A stretch of 32,757 bases of DNA from Candidatus Acidiferrales bacterium (GCA_030037315.1 JASHRM010000127.1:1-32757); one strand, 5' to 3'; shown: positions 18,287 through 29,296, numbered from the stretch's first letter. The notes: a model not told the origin generated them from the letters alone. A program made the numbers and translations.

Positions 18287-18715
18287 ATGGCTTTATCTCC
18301 CAGAATTCTAATTGTTGACGACCATGAGGTAGTGCGCCAGGGCGTGCGCACGATCGTGCAAAAGTCGCGCCCCGAATGGCAAGTCATCGGCGAAGCAGTA
18401 AACGGAATCGAGGCCATCGAAGCGGCGAAGCTGCACGATCCGGACATCATTATTCTGGATATAACGATGCCCGTGATGAGCGGTCTCGAAGCCGCTTCGC
18501 ACATCACCAAGCTGGGCAATCATTCGTCGATTCTGATCTTCACCATGCACGAATCCGAGCGCTTGATGGCCGAGGTGCGCGAGGTGGGCGCCCAGGGCAT
18601 CGTCCACAAGTCCAAAGCGGGTCGCGATCTGATTCTCGCGATTGACACGCTGCTCGGCGGTGGGACTTTCTTCGGCGGCCCCCTAAAACCGATCATATCC
18701 GGCGGCGGAAAATAG
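18287..18715 (+). CDS. single-domain response regulator, NarL-type receiver without HTH
   Basis: ATG at 18287 behind GGAGAGG gives 142 residues; an upstream in-frame ATG at 18272 is less likely. The receiver is intact: acidic Asp11/Asp12, phosphoacceptor Asp58 (IIILDITMP), Thr86 and Lys108 (IVHKSKAG). The sequence is closest to NarL/LuxR-type receivers, but it ends after a Gly-rich tail (LLGGGTFFGG...) where the linker to the LuxR helix-turn-helix would begin. No HTH remnant is seen downstream in any frame. It is probably phosphorylated by the kinase encoded upstream and acts through protein contacts. Confidence 0.9.
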   Translation: MALSPRILIVDDHEVVRQGVRTIVQKSRPEWQVIGEAVNGIEAIEAAKLHDPDIIILDITMPVMSGLEAASHITKLGNHSSILIFTMHESERLMAEVREVGAQGIVHKSKAGRDLILAIDTLLGGGTFFGGPLKPIISGGGK

Positions 18716-18794
18716 CGCTCGCTGTTTGTTAATCCGGGTCGTTCACTCACACTGTTTCTGCTCCCTGCGAATTTTTGCGCCGTTCGCCGCAGAA

Positions 18795-18823
18795 TTGACC
18801 CATCCGCAAGCTGAGCCTAAAAT
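18795..18823 (+). promoter_or_regulatory. sigma-70-like promoter of the DinB-family gene
   Basis: TTGACC (18795-18800), a 17-bp spacer and TAAAAT (18818-18823) form a near-consensus promoter. The predicted start near 18830 gives a short leader containing GGGGACGGAA before the ATG at 18848. Confidence 0.7.
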
Positions 18824-18847
18824 TGTTGAAGTTTGGGGACGGAACTC

Positions 18848-19327
18848 ATGAACGAAAAAGAATTGCGCGATTTTCTCCGCCGGACGCTGAGCTGGCACGA
18901 AGCTCATGTGGATTGGAAAAAGGCGGTCAACGGGATTCCGGAGAAACTGCGCGGAAGCCGGCCGAAAGGCGCTGAGCACTCACCGTGGGAATTGCTCGAG
19001 CACATGCGAATCGCCACATGGGACATTTTGGAATTTTCGCGAGGGAACAATCATAAGTCTCCGGAATGGCCCGCTGGGTACTGGCCGAAGAAGCACGCGC
19101 CGGAAAGCGCCGCGGCATGGAATCGCAGCGTCAAAGAGCTTGAACGCGACATTGAGGGCATGGGCGAACTGGTGGCCGATCCCAAGACGGATTTGCTCGC
19201 TCCAATTCCGGGCGGTTCAGGACAAAATATTTTGCGCGAAGCGCTGTTGATTGCGGATCACAATGCGTATCACGTTGGCCAACTCGTGCTGGTGCGCAGG
19301 TTATTGGGTTGCTGGCCGGAAAACTGA
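18848..19327 (+). CDS. DinB-family protein
   Basis: This is a 159-residue cytoplasmic DinB/YfiT-like four-helix-bundle protein. The presumed metal triad is complete: His52 (WELLEHMRIA), His138 and His142 (DHNAYHVGQLV). The ATG at 18848 is chosen over a TTG fifteen bases upstream because it sits correctly after GGGGACGGAA and the promoter at 18795-18823. Family members include bacillithiol and mycothiol S-transferases and uncharacterised stress proteins. The role here is unknown. sucA follows after 101 bp. Confidence 0.9.
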   Translation: MNEKELRDFLRRTLSWHEAHVDWKKAVNGIPEKLRGSRPKGAEHSPWELLEHMRIATWDILEFSRGNNHKSPEWPAGYWPKKHAPESAAAWNRSVKELERDIEGMGELVADPKTDLLAPIPGGSGQNILREALLIADHNAYHVGQLVLVRRLLGCWPEN

Positions 19328-19428
19328 GGGCGAGTTGAGCCGGTTAATCGCGAGCAAGGCATCTTAATATGGAGCGCAACGCGAGCGCTGCCGAGCAAAG
19401 TGCAATCCTTCGCATTTAGGGGAGCTCG

Positions 19429-21900
19429 ATGATTCGGGAACAAGCCATAGCGGAATCTGCCGTACCCGCGGACGTGCAGGAAAAGATCTGGGATTCATTT
19501 CGCCGGTGGGGATACTTGCAGGCGAATGTCGACCCTCTGGGCGATCTCGAGCCCGCCCCGGTGGCCGAACTGGAAGTTTCAGGGCCTGATGCCGACGCTG
19601 CGAGGAGGGTTTATTGCGGCACGGTCGGCGCGGAATTCATGCACATGCCCGATCCGGCGCGCCGCCAGTGGGTCCAGCACCGCATGGAAGCGGAGGCCGC
19701 CGAGCCCGACCGGCCGCGCATTCTCGATTTGCTGGTGAAGGCGGAAATTTTCGAGCAAGTGCTCCAGACGCGTTATCTCGGTACGAAGCGCTATTCGTTG
19801 GAAGGCGAAGCGGCTCTGCTGCCGCTGCTCGATTCAATTCTAAATGCGGCTTCCGAGCGCGGCGCTGAAAAAGCGATGCTGGCGATGAGCCACCGGGGCC
19901 GGTTGAACGTGATGGTCCACATCGTGGGGCGCGCCGCGGCGGAAGTGTTTGCGAGATTCGAAGATGTGGACCCTCGAAGTACTTTGGGCAGCGGCGACGT
20001 GAAATATCACATCGGCGCGACCGGGGATTTTCGCGCCGCGAACGGCCGCAGCTTGTCGATGCACCTCGTATCGAATCCGAGCCATCTGGAAGCGGTCGAT
20101 CCGGTGCTGATGGGCAGGACGCGCGCAAAACAAACCCGCTCCGGCGAAACGGGGCGCCACGGCGTGGTGGCCATCGCGATGCATGGTGACGCGGCGTTTG
20201 CGGGCCAGGGAATTTGCGCGGAGACGCTGAACCTTTCGGGCGTGCCTGGATTTAACGTCGGCGGTTCGATTCACATCATCGTGAACAACCTGATCGGATT
20301 CACGACGACGCCGAAAGAGACGGGCTCAACGCGGTTTTCGTCGGACCTTGCGAAGCGGCTGCCCGTGCCGATTTTCCACGTGAATGCGGAAGACCCAGAC
20401 GCGGTCGTGCGCGTGGGACGCATGGCGCTGGATTATCGCTACGAATTCGGGACGCCGGTGGTGATCGATCTGATCGGTTACCGGAAACACGGTCACAGCG
20501 AAGTGGACGATCCGACGATTACGCAGCCGCTGCGTTACCGGAAGATCGAGGCGCATCCGCCGATTTGGCAGATTTACTCCGAAAAAAGCGGTATCGACGC
20601 GCAGCGATTGGTGAAACAGGCGCATGAAGAATTGGACGCGGCTCAGGCCGAAGCCAAAGAAATCGAAGAGCGCCCGGAAATGCGGCGCCTGCCAAAGTAT
20701 TGGGGCCAGTACCTTGGCGGGCGTTACGAAGAATCGTACGAAGTTGATACGGCGGTGCCGCAGGAAACGATTGCGGCGCTGGGCCAATCGCTTACGACCT
20801 ACCCCGGCGGGTTTCACATCCACGCGAAGGTGAAAAAGCTACTGGAACAGCGGCTCGAAATGGCGCAGGGCAAGCGCGCGCTCGATTTTGGAATGGCTGA
20901 GGCGCTGGCGTTCGGTTCACTGTTGCTCGAGGGAGTGCCGGTAAGGCTTTCGGGGCAGGATAGCCGCCGGGGAACGTTCAATCAGCGGCACGCCGCGCTG
21001 ATCGACGTCGAGACGGAGGAAGAATATCTGCCGCTGCAACATCTGAAGGAAAATCAGGGCTGGTGCGAAATTTTCAACTCGCCGCTTTCGGAGGCGGCGG
21101 TGCTCGGATTCGAGTATGGTTTCAGCCGCGACTACCCCGAGGCGCTGGTGATGTGGGAAGCGCAGTTCGGCGATTTCGCGAACGGTGCGCAGATCATCAT
21201 CGACCAATTCATCGCTGCCAGCGAGGACAAGTGGAGGCTGCTATCGGCCGTCGTGATGCTGCTGCCGCACGGCTACGAAGGCCAGGGACCCGAGCATTCG
21301 AGCGCGCGAATCGAGCGCTTTCTGGAATTGGCCGCGCGCGACAATATGCAGATTTGCCAGCCTTCGACGGCCGCGCAGTATTTTCACTTGCTGAGGCGGC
21401 AGGCGCTGCGAAAGTGGAAAAAGCCGCTCGTCGTATTTACGCCGAAGAGCATGCTGCGCAATCCGGCGGCCTCATCGCCCGTGAGCGAATTAAGCGAGGG
21501 ACGCTTCCGCGTTGTAATTCCCGATTCGGGTGATGGCACGGCGCAGCGCGTCCTGCTCTGCACGGGGAAAATCGGGCACGAGCTGATGGCCGAGCGCAAG
21601 CGGCGCGGACAAAATCAGCCGGCGATCGTATTCATCGAGCAACTTTACCCATTTCCGGAAGCGGAGATCGCGGCGGAAATGGACCGCTATACGAATGCGC
21701 GCGAATTCGTTTGGGTGCAGGAAGAGCCGGGCAACATGGGCGCCCGCCAGTTTATGATTCCGCGACTTGAGCGATTGGCACATGGCCGCGCGGTTCTCTC
21801 GGTAAACCGCTCGGATAGCGCGAGTCCTTCCACCGGATCGGCAAAGGCGCACGAGATGGAGCAGAAGACGCTGATTGCGCTGGCGCTTGGAGCGCAGTGA
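19429..21900 (+). CDS. sucA: 2-oxoglutarate dehydrogenase E1 component, short form
   Basis: This thiamine-diphosphate-dependent E1 subunit decarboxylates 2-oxoglutarate in the TCA cycle. The 823 residues are about 100 fewer than E. coli SucA. Conserved features are NVDPLG (33-38), YCGTVGAEFMHM (62-73), KRYSLEGEAALLPLLD (120-135), SHRGRLN (154-160), HLVSNPSHLEAVDPV, the ThDP/Mg motif GDAAFAGQG (253-261) with Asn286/Asn287, and the C-terminal EQLYPFPE and WVQEEPGNMGA segments. The first ~25 residues replace the usual N-terminal E2-docking extension, and the segment after DPLG is also short. GGGGAG lies just upstream of the ATG. E2 (sucB) and E3 are not adjacent. Confidence 0.95.
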   Translation: MIREQAIAESAVPADVQEKIWDSFRRWGYLQANVDPLGDLEPAPVAELEVSGPDADAARRVYCGTVGAEFMHMPDPARRQWVQHRMEAEAAEPDRPRILDLLVKAEIFEQVLQTRYLGTKRYSLEGEAALLPLLDSILNAASERGAEKAMLAMSHRGRLNVMVHIVGRAAAEVFARFEDVDPRSTLGSGDVKYHIGATGDFRAANGRSLSMHLVSNPSHLEAVDPVLMGRTRAKQTRSGETGRHGVVAIAMHGDAAFAGQGICAETLNLSGVPGFNVGGSIHIIVNNLIGFTTTPKETGSTRFSSDLAKRLPVPIFHVNAEDPDAVVRVGRMALDYRYEFGTPVVIDLIGYRKHGHSEVDDPTITQPLRYRKIEAHPPIWQIYSEKSGIDAQRLVKQAHEELDAAQAEAKEIEERPEMRRLPKYWGQYLGGRYEESYEVDTAVPQETIAALGQSLTTYPGGFHIHAKVKKLLEQRLEMAQGKRALDFGMAEALAFGSLLLEGVPVRLSGQDSRRGTFNQRHAALIDVETEEEYLPLQHLKENQGWCEIFNSPLSEAAVLGFEYGFSRDYPEALVMWEAQFGDFANGAQIIIDQFIAASEDKWRLLSAVVMLLPHGYEGQGPEHSSARIERFLELAARDNMQICQPSTAAQYFHLLRRQALRKWKKPLVVFTPKSMLRNPAASSPVSELSEGRFRVVIPDSGDGTAQRVLLCTGKIGHELMAERKRRGQNQPAIVFIEQLYPFPEAEIAAEMDRYTNAREFVWVQEEPGNMGARQFMIPRLERLAHGRAVLSVNRSDSASPSTGSAKAHEMEQKTLIALALGAQ

Positions 21901-21941
21901 GTTTGGCTAGCGGCAGTCGTTGGGTCGGCTAGCGCCAAGGT

Positions 21942-21967
21942 CAGTTGCCGGGCCGCGCCCCTGCGAA
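21942..21967 (+). repeat. dispersed palindromic repeat, copy 3 (degenerate)
   Basis: GTTGCCGGGCCGCGCCCCTGCGAAA shares GCCGCGCCCC-TnCGAA with the copy at 6809-6839, but its left arm is eroded. It lies between the convergent sucA and methyltransferase genes. Confidence 0.35.
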
Positions 21968-21992
21968 ACACTGCACATCCCGCAAGCCGTAC

Positions 21993-23015
21993 TCATACGC
22001 GCGAAATGATCAGGCTGTGATCGCTAATTTGCATCGGCCGAAGCTCATTCGAGGAAAAACCGGCGTTGCGAAACATTCGGTCGTATTCGGAGAAGGTGTA
22101 AGCGTCGCCGCCGGGAGTCATGCCCAGCATCATCATGCTGAATGCTGCGGCGCGCGGCGGTGAAACGCGATCGTCATTGGGAATGAAATCGAGGGTCACA
22201 GCGATCCCGCCGGGCGCAAGAGCGGCGCGAATTTTCCGCAGGAGCGATTCGTTCGTCGGCGGATCGAAGTGGTGAAGGAAGCTGGTAATCAGAATCACGT
22301 CGTAACCCGAGCCGAAGTCCACCTCGAACGCGCTGCCGGGCAGTCGATGAAAGCGCGACTCGATTCCAGCGGCTCGCGCATTTTCGGCGGCCACTTCCAG
22401 CACTGGCGCCCAGTCCTGCGCGAAAATTTCGGCCTTAGGATTGTGCTTGCCCAATGCAATGCCGAAAATTCCGTGTCCACCGGCGATATCGAGCACTTTC
22501 CACTTTTTGCCGGCATCTAGGTTTAGAACGTGCGCAATTTCTTCTGCGATCGGGCGCATCGTCGAGCCCATCGAGCGCGCAAACTCGACCCATATCGGAT
22601 TTTCGTCCGCGACGGAGCCTTCGCCATCCTTCATGGCGGGCCGGCCGGTGCGAATCGTCTGCGCGAGATGCATAAAGGCATCCACCGTTTCAGGCAAGGT
22701 GAGAAACGCGGCGGTCGAGCCCTGGTATTTGGGAGATCTACGGTCGAGAAAGGCTGCGGATTCAGGAGCGAGCGAATACCGATGATCTTTTTTGGTGAGA
22801 AAGCCGATGATTGTCAGGTAGTCACAGAGAATGCGGATGCCGCGTTCGGTGGCTTTGCAATGCGTGGCGAGAGTTTCAGCCGTGTCGAAGCCTCGGCCGA
22901 TCGCCGTGAAAATATCGAGCTCGATGGCGGCGCGAAGCGCGGCCGTTTGCTGATAGCCGTTCAGCGTTTGGTGAACGATTGAAGGATTGAGATTCGGACT
23001 GGATTGCGATGCCAT
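21993..23015 (-). CDS. ASMT-like O-methyltransferase
   Basis: This 340-residue protein has the two-part layout of acetylserotonin/hydroxyneurosporene-type O-methyltransferases. The N-terminal winged-helix dimerisation domain covers about 12-95 (LNGYQQTAALRAAIELDIF...LATHCKATERGIRILCDYL). The SAM-binding Rossmann domain follows from about 165, with motif I VLDIAGGHGIFGIAL at 174-188, the SFLHHFDPP motif and an ALAPGGIAVTLDF strand. The acceptor is unknown; relatives methylate small aromatic or polyketide metabolites. The gene stands alone, convergent with sucA. Its ATG lacks an obvious ribosome-binding site. Confidence 0.9.
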   Translation of the reverse strand: MASQSSPNLNPSIVHQTLNGYQQTAALRAAIELDIFTAIGRGFDTAETLATHCKATERGIRILCDYLTIIGFLTKKDHRYSLAPESAAFLDRRSPKYQGSTAAFLTLPETVDAFMHLAQTIRTGRPAMKDGEGSVADENPIWVEFARSMGSTMRPIAEEIAHVLNLDAGKKWKVLDIAGGHGIFGIALGKHNPKAEIFAQDWAPVLEVAAENARAAGIESRFHRLPGSAFEVDFGSGYDVILITSFLHHFDPPTNESLLRKIRAALAPGGIAVTLDFIPNDDRVSPPRAAAFSMMMLGMTPGGDAYTFSEYDRMFRNAGFSSNELRPMQISDHSLIISRV

Positions 23016-23264
23016 TCGCGATTTACCGAATGCAAGTATTACTTCTAGGATATGGGTGAATCACGGCGGGTCATTTTGCCGCGAGGATTGGCCGATAAGC
23101 AATAGCGAATACCCGCGTTGCAAGCGGCCAACTGTTCGGAGTGGAAATTTTCGTAGGTCAGGTTACACTCATGGCCCGGGAAATCCCTAGAAGAGCGAGT
23201 TTGCCGGCGCGCGCAGGCGTGCGGGCGCAGGTCTGTATTACAAACGCATAGACGGCGGAAAACC

Positions 23265-24101
23265 TTGACGAAACGAATCCTTGTGGCGGATGACGACCCG
23301 ACGACTCGGAATTGGATCGCCGGGATTTTGCGCGGTCAGAAATTCAAGGTTGAAACGGCTGCGAACGGCAGCATCGCCTGGAAGAAGATTCAAAAATCGA
23401 GATTCGACTTGGTGCTTCTGGACGTTTGGATGCCGCGCATGAACGGGCTCGACCTGCTGGCCGCGATGCGCAACGGCAAGAAGCAGCCGAAAGTAATCGT
23501 GGTGACTTCCGACGAGTCGCCATCTACTTTGCTTGCCGCCATCCGCGAGCACGCCCACAAATATCTGCACAAACCCATCGAGCGAGAGGCTCTGGTCGGC
23601 GCAGTGAACGAATTGCTTGGAAAGAAGACCCGAGTCGCTTCGATCAAAGTGATTTCCGCCCGGCCGGAATGGGTCGAGCTGCTCGTGCCTTGTTCGCTGG
23701 AGGCCGGGGAGCGGCTGGAAGGATTCCTGGCGCAACTCGATACTGGTTTGCCCGAGGACGTTCGCGGCGCGGTGGGCCACGCGTTCCATGAGTTGCTGAT
23801 GAACGCGATCGAGTGGGGCGGAAAATTGAACCCGAGGCGAAAGGTCCGGATTTCCTTTTTGCGGGCAAAGCGAATGCTGCTTTACCGCATCGCCGATCCT
23901 GGGCCCGGATTCAAGTTCGCAGAACTCGATCACGCCGCGATCTCGAACAGTCTGGATGAGCCGACGAAACATGGCGAAGTAAGAGAGAAAAAGGGCTTGC
24001 GTCCCGGCGGTTTCGGGCTGGTGATGGTGAAAGCAAACGTCGATGATCTGATTTACAACGAAGCGCAGAACGAAGTCGTGTTCGTCAAATACCTCGATTA
24101 A
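23265..24101 (+). CDS. receiver domain fused to RsbW-like HATPase
   Basis: This is a 278-residue two-domain signalling protein. Residues 1-120 are an intact CheY-like receiver: Asp10/Asp11, phosphoacceptor Asp53 (VLLDVWMP), Thr81 and Lys103 (LHKP). Residues about 125-278 resemble the HATPase_c_2 domain of RsbW/SpoIIAB-type serine kinases, with N-box HELLMNAIEWGG (175-186), G1 box DPGPGF (211-216) and lid/G2 GLRPGGFGL (244-252). There is no His-phosphorylation domain. The start is TTG at 23265 behind GGCGGAA. The layout suggests a phosphorylation-controlled anti-sigma or protein-serine kinase. No sigma factor or STAS antagonist gene is nearby. Confidence 0.9.
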   Translation: MTKRILVADDDPTTRNWIAGILRGQKFKVETAANGSIAWKKIQKSRFDLVLLDVWMPRMNGLDLLAAMRNGKKQPKVIVVTSDESPSTLLAAIREHAHKYLHKPIEREALVGAVNELLGKKTRVASIKVISARPEWVELLVPCSLEAGERLEGFLAQLDTGLPEDVRGAVGHAFHELLMNAIEWGGKLNPRRKVRISFLRAKRMLLYRIADPGPGFKFAELDHAAISNSLDEPTKHGEVREKKGLRPGGFGLVMVKANVDDLIYNEAQNEVVFVKYLD

Positions 24102-24246
24102 TCTGCACGAATTCAACGCTTCTTGGATGGTACGTTCGTGCCATTGCTCCACCCTGATCAAGCTGGCAATTTTGGATCGACGGCGACAGGTCGAAGTCTG
24201 CCCGGACCGCAGATCCGCTGGCGCAGGCTTTGACCGGGTGTTGTTG

Positions 24247-24648
24247 ATGATTCCGGGGCTCATTTTTGCGGGTTTTATCGCGGGCTTGGCGCAGTTCTTT
24301 TTCTATTGTCATACCGCCCTCATCTCCGCGCGCGATGTAGAAGTGTCGGCCGCTGTGCTCGGCCTCGCAAGCCTGGAAAATGAACGCCCACGAGCCGAGG
24401 ATTTTGGCCGTCTGTTGCAGCTTGTTGGTCTCTGCCCGGATTTCCGTATTCACCGCATGGAAATCCGAGCGGTCCAGGACTACTACAATGTGCTGCGCGG
24501 CCTCAACGCTGTTACGCGGCGTTTTGCCCCGAGCGTTTCCGACTGGACCGAACGCGAGCGCGCGGACTGCTCTCATTTCGCGGCAGTCATACTCGAAAGG
24601 CGAATCACCTACAGCCGCGCGATAGCGGCCCAACGAGTGAGCGATTGA
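24247..24648 (+). CDS. small one-TM protein of unknown function
   Basis: The frame is open from 24127, but the first 40 codons look non-coding. The ATG at 24247 gives a 133-residue protein beginning with a transmembrane helix (MIPGLIFAGFIAGLAQFFFY). A soluble domain follows, with VSAAVLGLAS, DFGRLLQLVGLCP and EIRAVQDYYNVLRGL. The codon pattern and the orderly sequence support a real gene, and I believe similar one-TM proteins occur in Acidobacteria. Function is unknown. The ribosome-binding site is weak (GGGTG). It lies 145 bp after the receiver-HATPase gene and 66 bp before tilS. Confidence 0.6.
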   Translation: MIPGLIFAGFIAGLAQFFFYCHTALISARDVEVSAAVLGLASLENERPRAEDFGRLLQLVGLCPDFRIHRMEIRAVQDYYNVLRGLNAVTRRFAPSVSDWTERERADCSHFAAVILERRITYSRAIAAQRVSD

Positions 24649-24714
24649 CGAATCGCGCCCAAAACTCGCGCTTCACCCTTCGCGCTGTTACCATTCCCTG
24701 ATTGCAATTTTCGC

Positions 24715-26211
24715 GTGCGGTATCCGAACGTGAAAGCACTCGAACAACACGTACTCAGATCGATCCAGCGTTCAAGAATTGTTAGCGCTGGGGACCGCGT
24801 CGGCGTCGCGGTCTCGGGCGGCGCGGATTCCGTGGCGCTCTTGATGCTGATGAGCGCGCTCCGCGAACGCATCGGGATCACGCTGAAAATCGTGCACTTG
24901 AATCACGGCTTGCGTGGCGCGGAATCCGATGCCGATGCGAACTTTGTCAAAGAGCTGGCGCGAAAACAGGAGTTGGAGTTCATCGTGGAGCGCGAAGATG
25001 TGGCCATGGAAGCCCGCGCCCACAAGTGGAATCTGGAAGACGCGGGGCGCCGCTGCCGGCACGCGTTCTTTGAACGGCTTGTCGCAGCAGGGATCGTGGA
25101 CAAGATTGCGGTCGCGCACACAGCAGACGATCAGGCAGAAACGATGCTCGCGCATTTGCTTCGCGGCACAGGTGTGACTGGACTTGCCGGAATTTATCCG
25201 CGAGCAGGAGCCGTCGTGCGGCCGCTGCTAGCCGAGCGTCGAGCCGTCCTTCGAGAATACTTGCGCTCGATCGGGCAAGAATGGCGAGAGGATGCGACGA
25301 ATGCTGACACCGGCCGATTGCGCGCGCGCATCCGCCAAAAACTGTTGCCGCTGATCGAAAAGGACTTTACGCCGAAGGCGACGGAACGCCTGGCACGTCT
25401 CGCCAGCTTGGCGCAAGAAGACACGGCGTTCTGGAATGCTCTGGTGGAGGATCGCTATCGCACCTTGACGTACACAGGAGAAGAAGCCACCAGAATTCAC
25501 ACACGCGATCTTCTGGCCCCGCTTGCATTGGGTCCGGGCGGCACGCAGGCCGCACCGACGATGGACTCGACCATGCAGGCATTAACCGAACGCATGGTTC
25601 GCCGTCTATATGAGGGAGCACACGGGAGCAGAGCTGGATTGGCGTCGGCGCATGTGAAGCAGGTGATTCGGCTCGCCAGAGATTCTTCGAGCGGCAGCCG
25701 GTTGGACCTGCCCGGCGGAATTCTGGTGGAGCGCGATTTCGATACGTTGCTTTTTCACTACAAACGAAAATCGAAAGCGCATGAATCGCGTCATTCGCTC
25801 GGGGCGTACCGATATTTGGTGGAACTGCCAACTTCAGAACCGGTCGTTTGGGTTGTGCCGGAACTAAAACGACAGTTCCGGCTGAAAGTAATTGACTGGT
25901 CCAGCCCGCGGCGCGACACTGAAATGGATAATTTCACACTGGATGCCGATCGATTACGGGGACCGCTGGTTTTCCGCAACTGGCGCCCTGGAGATGCGTA
26001 TAAACCAAAAGGGCGGACTGGTACCAAGAAACTAAAGGAGATGTTCTTATCGGCTCGGGTGCCCAAAGCCCAACGCACCGTCTGGCCGGTGCTTGAAAGC
26101 AAGGGACGGATTGCGTGGGTGCTGGGGATGCTGCCAGCCGAGGAATTTTGCGCTCGCGAGAATACACGAGCTGGTCTGGTGATTGAAGAAGATCGCGTCA
26201 GCGGAAGTTGA
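24715..26211 (+). CDS. tilS: tRNA(Ile)-lysidine synthetase
   Basis: TilS converts C34 of the CAU anticodon of tRNA-Ile2 to lysidine, an essential step for reading AUA codons. The 498-residue protein has the PP-loop motif SGGADS at 34-39, the HLNHGLRG segment, the AHTADDQAET motif and the EDATNAD element. Substrate-binding and C-terminal domains follow (FRNWRPGDAYKPKG...TKKLKEMF), so it is full length. The start is GTG at 24715; another GTG at 24730 is possible, and neither has a strong ribosome-binding site. ftsH follows 162 bp downstream, the common tilS-ftsH neighbourhood, but the hpt gene usually between them in Firmicutes is absent. Confidence 0.95.
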   Translation: MRYPNVKALEQHVLRSIQRSRIVSAGDRVGVAVSGGADSVALLMLMSALRERIGITLKIVHLNHGLRGAESDADANFVKELARKQELEFIVEREDVAMEARAHKWNLEDAGRRCRHAFFERLVAAGIVDKIAVAHTADDQAETMLAHLLRGTGVTGLAGIYPRAGAVVRPLLAERRAVLREYLRSIGQEWREDATNADTGRLRARIRQKLLPLIEKDFTPKATERLARLASLAQEDTAFWNALVEDRYRTLTYTGEEATRIHTRDLLAPLALGPGGTQAAPTMDSTMQALTERMVRRLYEGAHGSRAGLASAHVKQVIRLARDSSSGSRLDLPGGILVERDFDTLLFHYKRKSKAHESRHSLGAYRYLVELPTSEPVVWVVPELKRQFRLKVIDWSSPRRDTEMDNFTLDADRLRGPLVFRNWRPGDAYKPKGRTGTKKLKEMFLSARVPKAQRTVWPVLESKGRIAWVLGMLPAEEFCARENTRAGLVIEEDRVSGS

Positions 26212-26373
26212 CGGCGATCAACAGGTTGCGGCCCGAAAAAGATCTGCGGTGCTTGCGCTGCAGCAAAGCGAAAGCTGAATACGCAGGCTTCTTGGCGGCA
26301 TCTAAGGATGTGGGCGGTAATATCGGATTGAAGTGGAGTTCATGCGGAGTTTATCCAAAGGTGAGGTAGGAAA

Positions 26374-28314
<1,941 letters not shown>

Positions 28315-29262
28315 GACGGCTCGCAGGGCTTGCGAATGCAGACCATCGCTCCTGCGCGATGCCCCGCGGAATAATCGGACGGCAAGGCTGAGTTCGTCAT
28401 CAAAATCACGGGAACGTGCCGGAGGCGATGGCTCTTTTTCACCGCTGTGCAGAGATCTTTGCCTGAAACGCCTTCGTCCTCAGCCTCCGCGAGTAAAACG
28501 TCCGGCGTATCCGTTTGCAGAATGTCGAGCGCTTGCTGCGCTGTGGTGACGAGCACCACCTGGTAGCCACCCTGCTCCAAGAGCGCGCGAGTCGCGTCGG
28601 CCAAAGCTGGATCGGATTCCACGCCGAGAACTTTTATGCGGCCGGCGTCCTGCGGATTTGCAAGGTCGGCTTTTACGGACGCTTGCTCAAATTGAATGGC
28701 TACTTCACAGCGAAAATCCGGCATCAGGATGTTGCGGACGCCCTTCGCTCTGCGCGCCAAATTGATTGCGTTGGGCGCCGTCCAATACGGGAACGTGACG
28801 TCCAGAGGTTGTCCAATCCAGTAGCCGCCGCGCGATGTGGATATCACAAGGCCGCCGCGCGAGGCGTCGACTGTTTTGCCGACGTCTTCAAATGCGTCGA
28901 GCGTGCCAACGCCGCCGCGAATGTGGACGCGTCCGACAATCTTGGCGCGAAAGCGAGTGCGCCGGTCGGCTCCGGAACTGATTGGATGCTTCGAGCCGTT
29001 TCCGTTAGAAATTTTGGCGGTCGTTGACAATTAGCCCTCAGTTATTCCGCGATTTGCAGCAAACGGCCTCACACGCGCGCCCCAAGAGCACACGTCCCCC
29101 GGGCTCTTAGGCGGCTTTTCTATACGGCGCACATCGGCATTTCCGTGAAATCCTTTAGGACTTAAACGGGGCGCAACAGCTGCGTTGTAAGCCGAAGCTT
29201 CGAAAGAAGTTGCGGGGATGCAGAAGAATCAGTGTCACAGATCTTTACACCAAACACGCCAC

Positions 29263-29289
29263 TTGACACGGAGGCAAGAGGCGTAGAAT
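29263..29289 (+). promoter_or_regulatory. possible leaderless promoter of the 101-residue zinc-ribbon gene
   Basis: TTGACA (29263-29268) and TAGAAT (29284-29289) flank a 15-bp spacer, shorter than ideal. The -10 ends 7 nt before the ATG at 29297, which has no ribosome-binding site, so the transcript would start at or next to the ATG. Confidence 0.45.
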
Positions 29290-29296
29290 ACGGGCC

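Noticed and set aside
23238-24263. 341-codon minus-strand frame
   Set aside because: It lies entirely opposite the receiver-HATPase gene, whose motifs are unambiguous.
24085-24633. 182-codon minus-strand frame
   Set aside because: It competes with the plus-strand one-TM protein. The plus frame has a clear TM helix and ordered domain; the minus frame has neither.
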